Assembly (NCBI GenBank): GCA_946402905.1 | Contig: CAMIYC010000009.1 | Coordinates: 1 to 64,000, forward strand | From: an uncultured Prevotellaceae bacterium | Lineage (GTDB): Bacteria; Bacteroidota; Bacteroidia; Bacteroidales; Bacteroidaceae | Reading direction: 5' to 3' | Length of the DNA stretch: 64,000 bases | Shown: one piece after another, positions 18,722 through 27,151 of the stretch | How the letters are laid out: the number at the start of each line of letters is the position of its first letter | How positions within the stretch are numbered: the first letter of the stretch is position 1 | Notes under the pieces: generated by a model | What the model was told of the DNA's origin: nothing | Databases searched by the model: none | What the model saw: the letters and a program-made list of their open reading frames with translations, nothing else | Position numbers and translations under genes: made by a program

Positions 18722-18729
18722 CAAAATTA
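18722..18729 (-). promoter_or_regulatory. -7 box of the esterase operon
   Basis: On the minus strand TAATTTTG followed by CACC fits the -7 consensus. No TTTG at the ideal distance was found. It would drive the CE12 and CE8 esterase genes, and it lies in the 112-bp gap just downstream of the AraC-type regulator gene that may control it. Confidence 0.5.
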
Positions 18730-18785
18730 AGCTTTTCTCATCTCTGAAAGGGGTGAAAAATACTTCAAATGGGTGTGAAAATGCG

Positions 18786-21320
18786 TCAAAGTGGGTGAGA
18801 ATCTCCCGTTTTATACTCCGTGGGCGACTTTCCTATGCTTGTCTTGAAGCAACGGCTGAAATACTTGGGGTCGCTGAACCCGCAAGAATATGCCACTTCG
18901 GCAATAGTCTTGTCGGTGGTGGTGAGCAATAGGCATGCGTGCTTGATGCGGGCTTCTCGCAACAAGTCCTGTGGTGTGATGCCCATGGCTTGCTTCACTT
19001 TTCGCTGCAAGCCCGACGGACTGGTGGCGGCAGCCGAGGCCAGGTCGGCAATACGCAGGTTGCTGTTGTCGATGTTTTCCTCGATAAACGACATCAGACG
19101 TTTCATCATTGCGTCGTCTTCAGGGGTGATGTGGATATTTGGGGGCTGGCTGGCTGTGTGTTGTGTTGTCTTTGCGGATGATTCTTGCGCCGAGGCTGCC
19201 GGCGAGGCGCTGAGCAAGGCGAGATAGGCTTCCAAAGTCTCATGCTGCTGCCTTTTCAGCCGATGGATATAATACAATGTATAAGCAACGATGGTCAAGA
19301 AGGCCAGGAACAAGAGCAAGGCAGTGATCTTTCCTAATACCGACTCCCAGTATTTTGGCTGCACCTCTATGACTACTCTGCGTATGTTGTTGAGCCATTC
19401 GCCTTCTGTGTCGGTGGAGCGTATTTCAAGAAGATATAAGCCTGGCTTGAGGTCAAGTAGTGTCACAGAGCGGTCGTGTCCTATGGGATTCCAGATGGTA
19501 TCGCTTTCATTGTCTGTGATAAATCTGAAGGCATAGCTGATGCGTTCGGGCGAATGGTAGTCGATAGCGGCAAAATGCACGGTTATGTTGCGCTCATTCG
19601 GATGGAGGATGAGTGTGTCGTGCGACTCAGCATCCCAATGACCGGTCTCACCTTGTATGGTGGCACCTGTCAATACCACCTTCCGACGGGAGGTGTCCTT
19701 ACGCATTTCTGCTGCAGTTATTATGAAAGCTCCCTGATTGAGGCCGAAAAGCCATTTGCCGTTGTCCAGTTGTTGCGGATGGGCATCGCTGAACCGGTAT
19801 TCATCACTGAAAAAATGTGCATCAAGCACTCTCACGTGTCCTGCGTGGTCTATCAGTCCGATGTAGTGGTTGCCTACCACCATGATATGACCGTCTCCCA
19901 TGTTGGTCAGAGAGAGTGCAACATCGCTTGGCAATTGGTGGCTGGATACGTTGATGTGGCGAAACGCCAGGTGTTCTGCCTCCAGGTCGGTGCTCTCTAT
20001 CTTGTTGATACCGCCACTCTCTGTGCTGACATAGATGTGACCGTGATCATCCTCCAGTATGTCCGTCGTGGCGCTACTGCTCAGGCTGTTGGCTCTTTCC
20101 GGTTCACGGTAGTGACGGCGAAAGAGCATCTTGTCTGCCTCACTTTCCAGTTTGGCGACGATCAGGCCATCGGTTGCCGCAGACAAGAGAAAGCCATTCT
20201 TGGTGATGTGCAGATAGCGCACACGCTGACTGGTGCCGTCTTTGGGGTAACCTGACGGTATTCGGAACGAGGGGCTGACGGCTTGCGGGTCTTCACAAAC
20301 ACAGATTCCACCTCCAAGCGTGGCTACCCATAGCCGTCCTTGCCGGTCATCAGTGATGCTGTAGACATTGCCGTCGGGCAGAGAGGTGATATGGTCGCAA
20401 TCAAACTGACTCCCAGCTTTCTCGTGAAGGCGGAACAATCCATCGGGCTTGCTGCCCATCCATATAGTGCCATCGCTTGATTGGTAAATGCAGTAGATGC
20501 TGTGGCCAAAGCTATGGAAGGACTGATGCAAGTGTCCGTCGCTGTCAAGAAAGCCGATAAGACGGTTGCCGTCGCGGGAATAAAGCCTCACCGTCGCATC
20601 TTCTTTCGTTGTCACCCAGATGCGGTTTTGCTTGTCGGTGAACAGGCATTTTGTCTGTGTGCCGTATTCCTGTGGCAGATGCTGAATGTGCTTCTTGCCA
20701 GTGGTCAGTTTGTATATGCCATTGGTCGACAGCACCCACAGGTTGCCCTGGTGGTCGGGAAGAGCAAACGATGGATTGGGGATGGGTGTCCGGAGCGGGT
20801 AAATGATGGTTTCACCGCTTTCGGATAGGTAGGTGACGTCGCTTTCGTGGTCGAGTGTCCAAATGGTGCCATGGCTGTCTTCCCATTTCAGTTGTCCTCC
20901 TTTGGAGAGAGAATGGCTCTGACGATGTTTTTGCATCAGGGAGGCCGCCTTTTTGCCTTGCGCTGTTGTCAAATCGCGGAAGCTATAGCTGTCGGTGTCA
21001 AACAGATAGTGGTCATCATCTACTTTGCAAAGGATATTGCCGTCGGGGAGCAATGCGATGTCGCGGATGCGGTCTGTGGCCATGTGGCAGCCATCGCCTA
21101 CAGACGGCTTGAATGTCTGAAAAGCGATGCCGTCATAACGACAAAGACCGTTCCATGTGGAGAACCAAAGGAAGCCATGGCGGTCTTGCAACAACTGTGT
21201 GGCATGGCCATGAGGCAAACCATCTTCTTCGTCGTAGAAGAAAACGTTGCAAACAGGTTGTCCATACATGGCACACCATATACCACAAACGGTCCATGCA
21301 AGCAGTATGATTCTTTTCAA
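18786..21320 (-). CDS. Membrane sensor with periplasmic propeller and cytoplasmic AraC domain (no kinase)
   Basis: 844 residues: a signal peptide, about 600 residues of two-component-regulator-propeller repeats (DEEDGLPHG, DRHGFLWFSTWNGLCRYDG, DRQGRLWVATLGGGI), a Y_Y_Y-like Ig domain, one membrane helix at about 665-686, a 45-residue polar linker, and an AraC HTH from about 735 (IAEVAYSCGFSDPKYFSRCFK). Hybrid two-component systems of this family have a histidine kinase, phosphatase and receiver between helix and HTH; all are absent. It should therefore sense glycan outside and bind DNA directly, as SusR does. The start codon is TTG at 21320: an in-frame stop lies nine codons upstream with no ATG between, and the next ATG would lose the signal peptide. 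Confidence 0.85.
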   Translation of the reverse strand: MKRIILLAWTVCGIWCAMYGQPVCNVFFYDEEDGLPHGHATQLLQDRHGFLWFSTWNGLCRYDGIAFQTFKPSVGDGCHMATDRIRDIALLPDGNILCKVDDDHYLFDTDSYSFRDLTTAQGKKAASLMQKHRQSHSLSKGGQLKWEDSHGTIWTLDHESDVTYLSESGETIIYPLRTPIPNPSFALPDHQGNLWVLSTNGIYKLTTGKKHIQHLPQEYGTQTKCLFTDKQNRIWVTTKEDATVRLYSRDGNRLIGFLDSDGHLHQSFHSFGHSIYCIYQSSDGTIWMGSKPDGLFRLHEKAGSQFDCDHITSLPDGNVYSITDDRQGRLWVATLGGGICVCEDPQAVSPSFRIPSGYPKDGTSQRVRYLHITKNGFLLSAATDGLIVAKLESEADKMLFRRHYREPERANSLSSSATTDILEDDHGHIYVSTESGGINKIESTDLEAEHLAFRHINVSSHQLPSDVALSLTNMGDGHIMVVGNHYIGLIDHAGHVRVLDAHFFSDEYRFSDAHPQQLDNGKWLFGLNQGAFIITAAEMRKDTSRRKVVLTGATIQGETGHWDAESHDTLILHPNERNITVHFAAIDYHSPERISYAFRFITDNESDTIWNPIGHDRSVTLLDLKPGLYLLEIRSTDTEGEWLNNIRRVVIEVQPKYWESVLGKITALLLFLAFLTIVAYTLYYIHRLKRQQHETLEAYLALLSASPAASAQESSAKTTQHTASQPPNIHITPEDDAMMKRLMSFIEENIDNSNLRIADLASAAATSPSGLQRKVKQAMGITPQDLLREARIKHACLLLTTTDKTIAEVAYSCGFSDPKYFSRCFKTSIGKSPTEYKTGDSHPL

Positions 21321-21374
21321 TGTCTGAATGATTCTTATCGTTTTTCAGTGTCATGCACGCAGCATGGGTGAGGG

Positions 21375-22838
21375 TTATCTGAAATCGACGGCAGGGCCGT
21401 CGACAGCCCGTTTCACATCAATGGCATCAAAGGGCAGCCGGCCACTGCCCAGTTCTGGGGCGTTGAACGACTTGAGATGGTGGTCGTAGAACAAAGGATC
21501 GCGCTGTGGCAAGACAAAAGGCTTGTGGGCACGCCCCTGACGGTCGATATACGTGAAATAAGGCTTGCCATACAGACCGTCGTCACGCTTGGAGGCAAAA
21601 ACCAGCCATCGGCTGTTGGACGACCAACTGTGGTACGTGTCGCTCTTACGACTGTTGACATGCTCCATGCGGTCGGTCTTTCCGGTCTGCAGGTCCATCA
21701 TCTGTAGGTCGGCCTCAGGGTGCCAGATGGGGAACGTGCCATAGTCGGCCACGGAATAGACCAGGAAACGCCCATCGGGCGAGATGCGCGGATGACACAC
21801 CGACTGTCCCTCTATACGGGCATTGTAGAGAGTATCGACGGTGGAGCCGATGGCTCCTGTCTTCTCATCGAAACCGATGCGGCACAGGCTGTATTTCATC
21901 TCCTCCAGCTGCTGTGGCAATTGCACCTGTGGCGCCGTGCAGAAATAGATGTAGCGTCCGTCGGGCGAGAACGTGGAGAAGGTCTCAAAACACGCTGTAT
22001 CACTGAGCAGAGGACTATGTATCATGGTGTTGGTCTCCATGTCGGCCACATACACGTCCGACACTCTGTCAAACACCTCCAGCCGCTTGCTGGGCTGTGC
22101 ATGGAAGGCGGGTATGATGACGTTGGTGGAGAATGTGATATACCGCCCCGACGGACTGAATCCGAAATAGACGCTACCCGACGCCATACCTTCTGTCTTC
22201 ACGTTGAGTTTTGTGAGTTGGCCGTCGCGGTTGAGGATCATGCCGCCGCCGTCGCCGCGCACATAGAGAGCCGAGAGACGTGGCGACTGCCCTGCGTAGG
22301 TGTGGCAGTTCATGCAACGGTTGCCCACCAGGCCATAGTCAGAGATCGACCGCTCGTCGTAATTCTCCACACACCGCTCTTTCAGGGCCAGGTTTTGATA
22401 GATCTCATAGTCGGGCTCGATCAGGCGATAGGTGAGATAGGGGTCTACCGTGTCGGCCGTGACATGCCAGGAGAATGGTCTATACGCTTTCCACTGTCCG
22501 CCTTGCAATGCCGTGACAGCCACGTGCAGTGTCTTGTCCTTGGAAGCCTGAAGCAGAGATTTCCATTCCTCTTCGTCGAAACACACGCCACAGCCCCTCT
22601 GGCAGACTGTCATCTCGTGACTGCCGCAGGTCACTCTCACCTCCACCGCCTCAAAGTCTCCTCTGAGCAGGAAGTTGAGCGGAGCGATATTGCAGGGTAT
22701 CCAGACGTCTGTATAATCAGGATAGACCGGGGGATATTCATCCACCGTGACAGGATTGGAGGGTGTCGGTGCGCATGCGCTGACCAGGCTGACGGCCACC
22801 GTCAAGAGCGCGGCGTATATGATGGTTTTGAATGTCAT
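21375..22838 (-). CDS. Haem-motif/PD40-propeller lipoprotein, copy 1
   Basis: 487 residues. The lipobox LVSAC puts the lipidated cysteine at position 22. A conserved N-terminal domain with YPDYTDVWIP and IAPLNF is followed by one c-type haem site, CMNCH (175-179). A C-terminal TolB/PD40-like propeller of about 290 residues has repeats such as FSPSGRYITFSTN, FSPDGRYIYFCT and ISPDGRFLVYSV. Copies 2 and 3 share the layout, including a YHSWSSNSRWLVFASKR block and the PQRDP motif. The gene overlaps the end of the membrane-protein gene by 4 nt. Function is unknown; periplasmic or surface redox or glycan-linked roles are only guesses. NCBI-style names of relatives are, I believe, 'TolB-like'. Confidence 0.75.
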   Translation of the reverse strand: MTFKTIIYAALLTVAVSLVSACAPTPSNPVTVDEYPPVYPDYTDVWIPCNIAPLNFLLRGDFEAVEVRVTCGSHEMTVCQRGCGVCFDEEEWKSLLQASKDKTLHVAVTALQGGQWKAYRPFSWHVTADTVDPYLTYRLIEPDYEIYQNLALKERCVENYDERSISDYGLVGNRCMNCHTYAGQSPRLSALYVRGDGGGMILNRDGQLTKLNVKTEGMASGSVYFGFSPSGRYITFSTNVIIPAFHAQPSKRLEVFDRVSDVYVADMETNTMIHSPLLSDTACFETFSTFSPDGRYIYFCTAPQVQLPQQLEEMKYSLCRIGFDEKTGAIGSTVDTLYNARIEGQSVCHPRISPDGRFLVYSVADYGTFPIWHPEADLQMMDLQTGKTDRMEHVNSRKSDTYHSWSSNSRWLVFASKRDDGLYGKPYFTYIDRQGRAHKPFVLPQRDPLFYDHHLKSFNAPELGSGRLPFDAIDVKRAVDGPAVDFR

Positions 22839-24457
22839 ATTTCAGGCGTTTTGGCGGTGTCGAAATAATACCAGTAGGTATCAGCAAACTGGGGGTCGCC
22901 CCTGTGGGCACTGTAAGCGTTGAACCGCTGCAGCTCGGCGGTGTCGTGGATGTATTTCTCCCATTCCTCCTGGGGAGCCTGAGTTCCGGCGAGATAGATC
23001 ATCAAGGCTTGCTGATAGAGTTTTTTCATGCGTGGTTTGCCGACAGCGATACAGTAGCGGTCGTAGTCGCGCTTGAAATTGTTGAGGTCTTTCAGCAATA
23101 GCGTGCTGCAAAGGATATAATCCAGGGCGACGAGATTGTCGGGATTGGAGTCGAGCAGCTCCATCATCACCCTGTGCAGGTTGTCACTCAGGCGCACGGT
23201 GTCGGCCTTGTTCACGAATTTCTGCTTCTCTATGAGGTACCGCCATGCCTTGGGGTCATGGGCCATGATGTCTTTGGCCCATTCGCGGTATACCCAGGTC
23301 TGCTGCAGGATGCGCAGGTATTTGTTGGCAGCCAGCGTGTCGCCGCTCACGAGGTTGCACTCTGCCAGCCGTCGGATCATCTTCACGTTGCGGTTGTCGG
23401 GCGAGAACACATGGGTCATCATGGCTGCACGCTCTGTGAGTGTCATGTCTCCCAGTGCCCAGTAAAGCTCGTTCATGTTGATGATGGTGAGCCGGGGGGT
23501 CTCCGGGCCGATGGCATAGAAGGTGCCCAGCTGGTTGGGAACGTATTTTAGCAGCACATCAGGCAGCATACCGCGCTGTGCCTGCACCAGATTGTAAAAG
23601 AAGAGCATCTCGTCGGTGCGCTCGTCGGTCTCCTCCACGATACGTACCACCTCGTCCCAGTGTCCGAAATGATACTCATCGCTCACGGCGAAGTCATTCT
23701 CCAGGAGCATGTCGGGCAGGGAGAATTTGCCCATTCCAGGATAGGTGAGCGACTGTGCCGGATTCAGGTAATAATGTTTCTCCGCGAAATGGGCGATGGG
23801 CGATGCCAGCATGGCGGGCAGGCACAAGAAAAGGATGGTCCAGTGGTATCTCTTGCTTTTCAAATGCAGGAAGAACTCTGTGAGCAACAATATCTGAAAC
23901 GCCCACATCCCATAACCGAACAACCAGTATGTCAGGATGGAAAAGACCAAGATGGCCAAACCGTCTATCCATACTATCACGCCCTTTCGCGCCTCCTTGT
24001 GGGGAAACAGGCAGGAATAGTAATTATACATCGTGATGCCTCCGCCCAGGGCAAGAATCGACGAGAGGCGGTATTCGGTCTTCAGTGACAGCACCGCCTC
24101 GACTGTCATCAGGACGATAGCGAGTGCAAATGCTACGTGGATGTTCACCCCGGCCCTTTGCAGGGCACGGCGTGCCAGGTCGCCGACAGCGAGCAATACT
24201 ACTGTCAGTATAGCCGGACCGGCATAGAGATAATAGTAAAACTGTGTGAGGAAGTCGCCGCCCATACAGGCCAGCCATGCGGGTTTGCTGAAATAGCCCA
24301 GCAGATAGTCGGCGGAGAGCAGGAAGATCTGGTTTTGCTCCTGATAGAAGAAATGATAGTGATAGCAAATCTGGAAAAACAAAAAGCAGGCAGTGGCCCA
24401 TACGAGTATGGCCACTGCCCAGCCCACGGGGATTTGTATCTTTTTTGCTATTCCCAT
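22835..24457 (-). CDS. DUF6057-like multi-pass membrane protein, copy 1
   Basis: About 540 residues. The N-terminal half has roughly nine or ten hydrophobic segments with conserved YQEQNQIFLLS and LLGYFSKPAWL in the first extracytoplasmic loop. The C-terminal half is soluble, alpha-helical and TPR-like (RRLAECNLVSGDTLAANKYLRIL). It is the shortest and most diverged of three paralogues in this window. The name DUF6057 is from memory and should be checked. I placed the start at 24457 (MGIAKKIQIP), 8 nt after the RidA-fold gene; the frame is open to 24514. The topology recalls GT-C-type glycosyltransferases, but I see no proof. Confidence 0.65.
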   Translation of the reverse strand: MGIAKKIQIPVGWAVAILVWATACFLFFQICYHYHFFYQEQNQIFLLSADYLLGYFSKPAWLACMGGDFLTQFYYYLYAGPAILTVVLLAVGDLARRALQRAGVNIHVAFALAIVLMTVEAVLSLKTEYRLSSILALGGGITMYNYYSCLFPHKEARKGVIVWIDGLAILVFSILTYWLFGYGMWAFQILLLTEFFLHLKSKRYHWTILFLCLPAMLASPIAHFAEKHYYLNPAQSLTYPGMGKFSLPDMLLENDFAVSDEYHFGHWDEVVRIVEETDERTDEMLFFYNLVQAQRGMLPDVLLKYVPNQLGTFYAIGPETPRLTIINMNELYWALGDMTLTERAAMMTHVFSPDNRNVKMIRRLAECNLVSGDTLAANKYLRILQQTWVYREWAKDIMAHDPKAWRYLIEKQKFVNKADTVRLSDNLHRVMMELLDSNPDNLVALDYILCSTLLLKDLNNFKRDYDRYCIAVGKPRMKKLYQQALMIYLAGTQAPQEEWEKYIHDTAELQRFNAYSAHRGDPQFADTYWYYFDTAKTPEI

Positions 24458-24465
24458 GTTGTATC

Positions 24466-25482
24466 TTATTTGACGGCCACGCACTCCATCTCGACAAGCC
24501 ACTCCGGTCGGCATACCTTGCCTTGCAGGAGCACATGTGGCGTGTCGGGATATGCCTGGCTCATAAACCGGCTTACGACCTCACGGTCAGAGGGGTCGCG
24601 CAGATAAATAAAGAAATACTGCACATCCTTCATAGTGGCTCCTCCGTCGGCAAGCAGTGCTCCGATGTTCTCCAGCAATCGGGCTGTCTGTCGCTTGATG
24701 TCTCCCACGTACATCGCCTTGCCGTTTTTGTCGATACTGGCGGTGCCGGAGATGAAGAATGTCTGTTTGCCGTCTAGGGTGAGACGGGTGCCGCGTTCAA
24801 ACGACACGCCATACTCATGTGTCGGGTTCAGGTGGTCCAGGGCCTGCAGGTATTTCTTGTCGCTCTCCTTCACCTTGGGATAAGTGAGGAAGTCGATGGC
24901 CACCGACTCGCTGCGGGTCTGAGAGAAGCCCCCGATGCCTGTACTGGCAATGAAATGGGTCTCTGGCGTGAGGTGGCACTGGCGGAAAATATCGTTGCGC
25001 GCATTGACCATCCCTTGATAGTTGACATCGATGTCGGCCACATAAATCCACGTGCGCACACAATGCTCAGTCAGTGTCAGGCCCAGGCGTTTCATCTCCT
25101 CCATGTATTTGTTGAAGATAAGCATCGTCTGGATATAGGAGTTGGCGCCTCGTGTCTCTTCTTCTGTGAGACGTATGCTATGGAAGATGAAATGGTCGTC
25201 CTGATCGGTGGTCTTCACAAGAATGGAAATCTTGGAACCATCAAGAGGCGGTTGCTCGATGACAGAAATAGCTGCGTGTGAAAGCAGTTCTTGATAGAGC
25301 GCCGAAGCCGTCAGGTCGGAATATTGGTTTTGTGCATCGCTGAGGAATATCCTGGCAAACTGCAAATGCCTCCCTTCGGCTTTCTCTCCATCCAGATAGT
25401 CGCCGAGTGTGATGTACAATTCTCCAAGTCTTTCAGTAAAATGGCCTCTGCCCTGAGGGGCAAAGATAAGGTATTTGTCCAT
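24466..25482 (-). CDS. Two-domain RidA/YjgF-fold protein, chorismatase-like
   Basis: 338 residues, about twice the size of RidA. The C-terminal half ends in RPEWLVEMECVAVK, the typical RidA/YjgF closing strand with its conserved glutamate, and holds GTRLTLDGKQTFFISGTAS. The N-terminal half looks like a diverged second copy. This two-domain layout is known from FkbO/Hyg5/XanB2 chorismatases, which hydrolyse chorismate, and from larger Rid proteins. Which activity applies cannot be decided here. It has its own promoter(s) and precedes the first DUF6057/propeller module by 8 nt, suggesting a linked role. Confidence 0.6.
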   Translation of the reverse strand: MDKYLIFAPQGRGHFTERLGELYITLGDYLDGEKAEGRHLQFARIFLSDAQNQYSDLTASALYQELLSHAAISVIEQPPLDGSKISILVKTTDQDDHFIFHSIRLTEEETRGANSYIQTMLIFNKYMEEMKRLGLTLTEHCVRTWIYVADIDVNYQGMVNARNDIFRQCHLTPETHFIASTGIGGFSQTRSESVAIDFLTYPKVKESDKKYLQALDHLNPTHEYGVSFERGTRLTLDGKQTFFISGTASIDKNGKAMYVGDIKRQTARLLENIGALLADGGATMKDVQYFFIYLRDPSDREVVSRFMSQAYPDTPHVLLQGKVCRPEWLVEMECVAVK

Positions 25483-25523
25483 ATCGTCTTTTACATTACG
25501 GCATCAACTGCCAAATCGGTCTG

Positions 25524-25531
25524 CAAAGTTA
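25524..25531 (-). promoter_or_regulatory. Proximal -7 box of the RidA-fold operon
   Basis: TAACTTTG on the minus strand, with TTTC (25554-25551) 19 bp upstream, a near-consensus pair. The predicted transcript would have a leader of about 34 nt. It repeats the sequence TTCGTAACTTTGC found at the distal promoter. Confidence 0.55.
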
Positions 25532-25590
25532 CGAAAAACGAGTGAAATAGGAAAGGAAAGCTTGCTTTTATTTCCTATTTCCGAGTGCCA

Positions 25591-25619
25591 GTAACTTCGC
25601 CGCATAGCGGCAAAGTTAC
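25591..25619. repeat. Small hairpin overlapping a promoter
   Basis: GTAACTTCGCCGC and GCGGCAAAGTTAC form a 13-bp stem with one mismatch and loop ATA. No T-run follows on the minus strand, so a terminator is unlikely. It overlaps the -7 box of the distal promoter and may be an operator. Confidence 0.5.
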
Positions 25620-25641
25620 GAAAAGTCGAGAGCAATACAAA
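25611..25641 (-). promoter_or_regulatory. Distal promoter of the RidA-fold operon
   Basis: On the minus strand TTTG (25641-25638) and TAACTTTG (25618-25611) are spaced by exactly 19 bp, seven bases beyond the stop of the upstream propeller gene. The -7 box lies within a 13-bp-stem hairpin (25591-25619, loop ATA, one mismatch), so the early transcript could fold back. Confidence 0.7.
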
Positions 25642-25647
25642 ATGAAT

Positions 25648-27150
25648 TTATTCATTTTTATTGCCGAGACGAAGTAACTTCGTCTCCACCCTCCTGTCGG
25701 ACATGATTTCACGCGCGGCAGCCCTTGCGTCCAACTCCACCTTGCGCTTGGTGAAGTCGGGTGTATTGAACGAATAGAGCGTCTCATCGTAGTAGGCCCA
25801 CGGGTCGCGCTGCGGCAAGAGGAAGGGTTTGCTCATGCGGCCGTCCGCACCGACGTGAGCGAAATAAAGGTTGGTATAATAACCATTGCCTCGCCGACTG
25901 GTGAAGACAATCCAGCGGGAATTGTCGCTCCAGTTGTGATAGCTGTCAGACCGGTCGCTGTTCACTTCGTCAAGAGCCCGAGCCTCGCCCGTCTGCAGGT
26001 CGAGCAGCCACTGGTCGGCTTCCTGGTGCCAGATGGGGAAACAGCCATAGTCTGACAGGGTGAAAAGCAAGAACCGCCCGTCGTAGGACGGCCTGGGATG
26101 ATTGGCGCTCTTGCCCACGGCCCGTGCATTGAAGAGGGTGTCCACCTCGCCGGTAACGCATCCTTTGGTGGGGTCAAAACCGATTTTACAGAGGTTGTAT
26201 TTGATGTCTTTATAGCCCGAAGGGATCTCCCGCGCCTCGGCCGAGCAGAAATAAAGCGTCTTGCCGTCGGGCGAGAACACCGGATAATTCTCATAATGGT
26301 CTCTGGTGCCCACGATAGAGTCGAAAATGATCTCATGCGTGGCAGGATGGTAGATGAGCACGTCGGACGAATGGTCGAACACCTCTATGCGCTCATCCCT
26401 GACCGCATGAAACGACTGATGGGTCTTGTTGGTGGAATAAGCCACATACTTGCCCGACGGATGCCAGTAGGGATAGACCATCGAGCCTCCCAGACTGTCG
26501 TTTTTCGCCTTGAGCAGTTCCGTCTGCCCGTCCTGCTGGATGAGGGTAGCCCCGTGGTCGCCACGTATGTGGAAGGTGAAACGTGCGGGGTCGGTGCGGT
26601 CGGACATGTGACAGTTGAGGCATGCTCCCGGGGCGGCGGTGTTTTCCAGGATGGGAGTCTCGTCAAAAGTAGCCAGGTCGCGCTGGTAAAGCCCCATCTT
26701 GCCATAAACCTCATACCCCGGAGCGATACGGCGGTAAGTCAAGCCCCATTCATCCAGCTCATCACTGCTGACGTCGACGGTGAAGTCGCGGTACTGCGTC
26801 CATGTGCCGTCGCGCTCCACACAGACGGTGAAGGTGAGCTTTCCGCCCTTGTTCTGCGCGGTCAGCTGGTGCCACTCGCCGGTGTCGAAATCGGCGTAAT
26901 CGCCATTGGCATGTATCTCGCCGCCCTTGTCGCCGCGCACGACCACATCCAGTGTCTGATGCTCCCCATAGACAGTGAAGTTGAGCGGAGCAATCGTCGG
27001 AGGTATGGTCACACCGATATAGTCGGGGAATATCTGCGGCCACTCCTCCACTTCCACCGGGTTGTCGGGTGTGGAGGTACAACCGCTCAGACCTGCCACG
27101 AAACAGGCCGCCACACAATACAGGTAATATTTTCGCAGACAGTCTTTCAT
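25648..27150 (-). CDS. Haem-motif/PD40-propeller lipoprotein, copy 2
   Basis: 500 residues. Lipobox GLSGC gives Cys24. The conserved FPDYIGVTIPPTIAPLNF leads into an N-terminal domain, the haem site is CLNCH (177-181), and propeller repeats follow (WHPSGKYVAYSTN, FSPDGKTLYFCS). It is closer to copy 3 than to copy 1: both share GLTYRRI and the DRTDP/NRTDP run after the CxxCH. It starts 1 nt after copy 2 of the membrane protein, implying coupled translation. Function unknown. Confidence 0.75.
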   Translation of the reverse strand: MKDCLRKYYLYCVAACFVAGLSGCTSTPDNPVEVEEWPQIFPDYIGVTIPPTIAPLNFTVYGEHQTLDVVVRGDKGGEIHANGDYADFDTGEWHQLTAQNKGGKLTFTVCVERDGTWTQYRDFTVDVSSDELDEWGLTYRRIAPGYEVYGKMGLYQRDLATFDETPILENTAAPGACLNCHMSDRTDPARFTFHIRGDHGATLIQQDGQTELLKAKNDSLGGSMVYPYWHPSGKYVAYSTNKTHQSFHAVRDERIEVFDHSSDVLIYHPATHEIIFDSIVGTRDHYENYPVFSPDGKTLYFCSAEAREIPSGYKDIKYNLCKIGFDPTKGCVTGEVDTLFNARAVGKSANHPRPSYDGRFLLFTLSDYGCFPIWHQEADQWLLDLQTGEARALDEVNSDRSDSYHNWSDNSRWIVFTSRRGNGYYTNLYFAHVGADGRMSKPFLLPQRDPWAYYDETLYSFNTPDFTKRKVELDARAAAREIMSDRRVETKLLRLGNKNE

Positions 27151-27151
27151 A

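Noticed and set aside
21330..21370. CATGC...GCATG pair as an operator before the regulator gene
   Set aside because: The CATGCACGCAGCATG pairing is only 5 bp and the gap is short; too weak to call.
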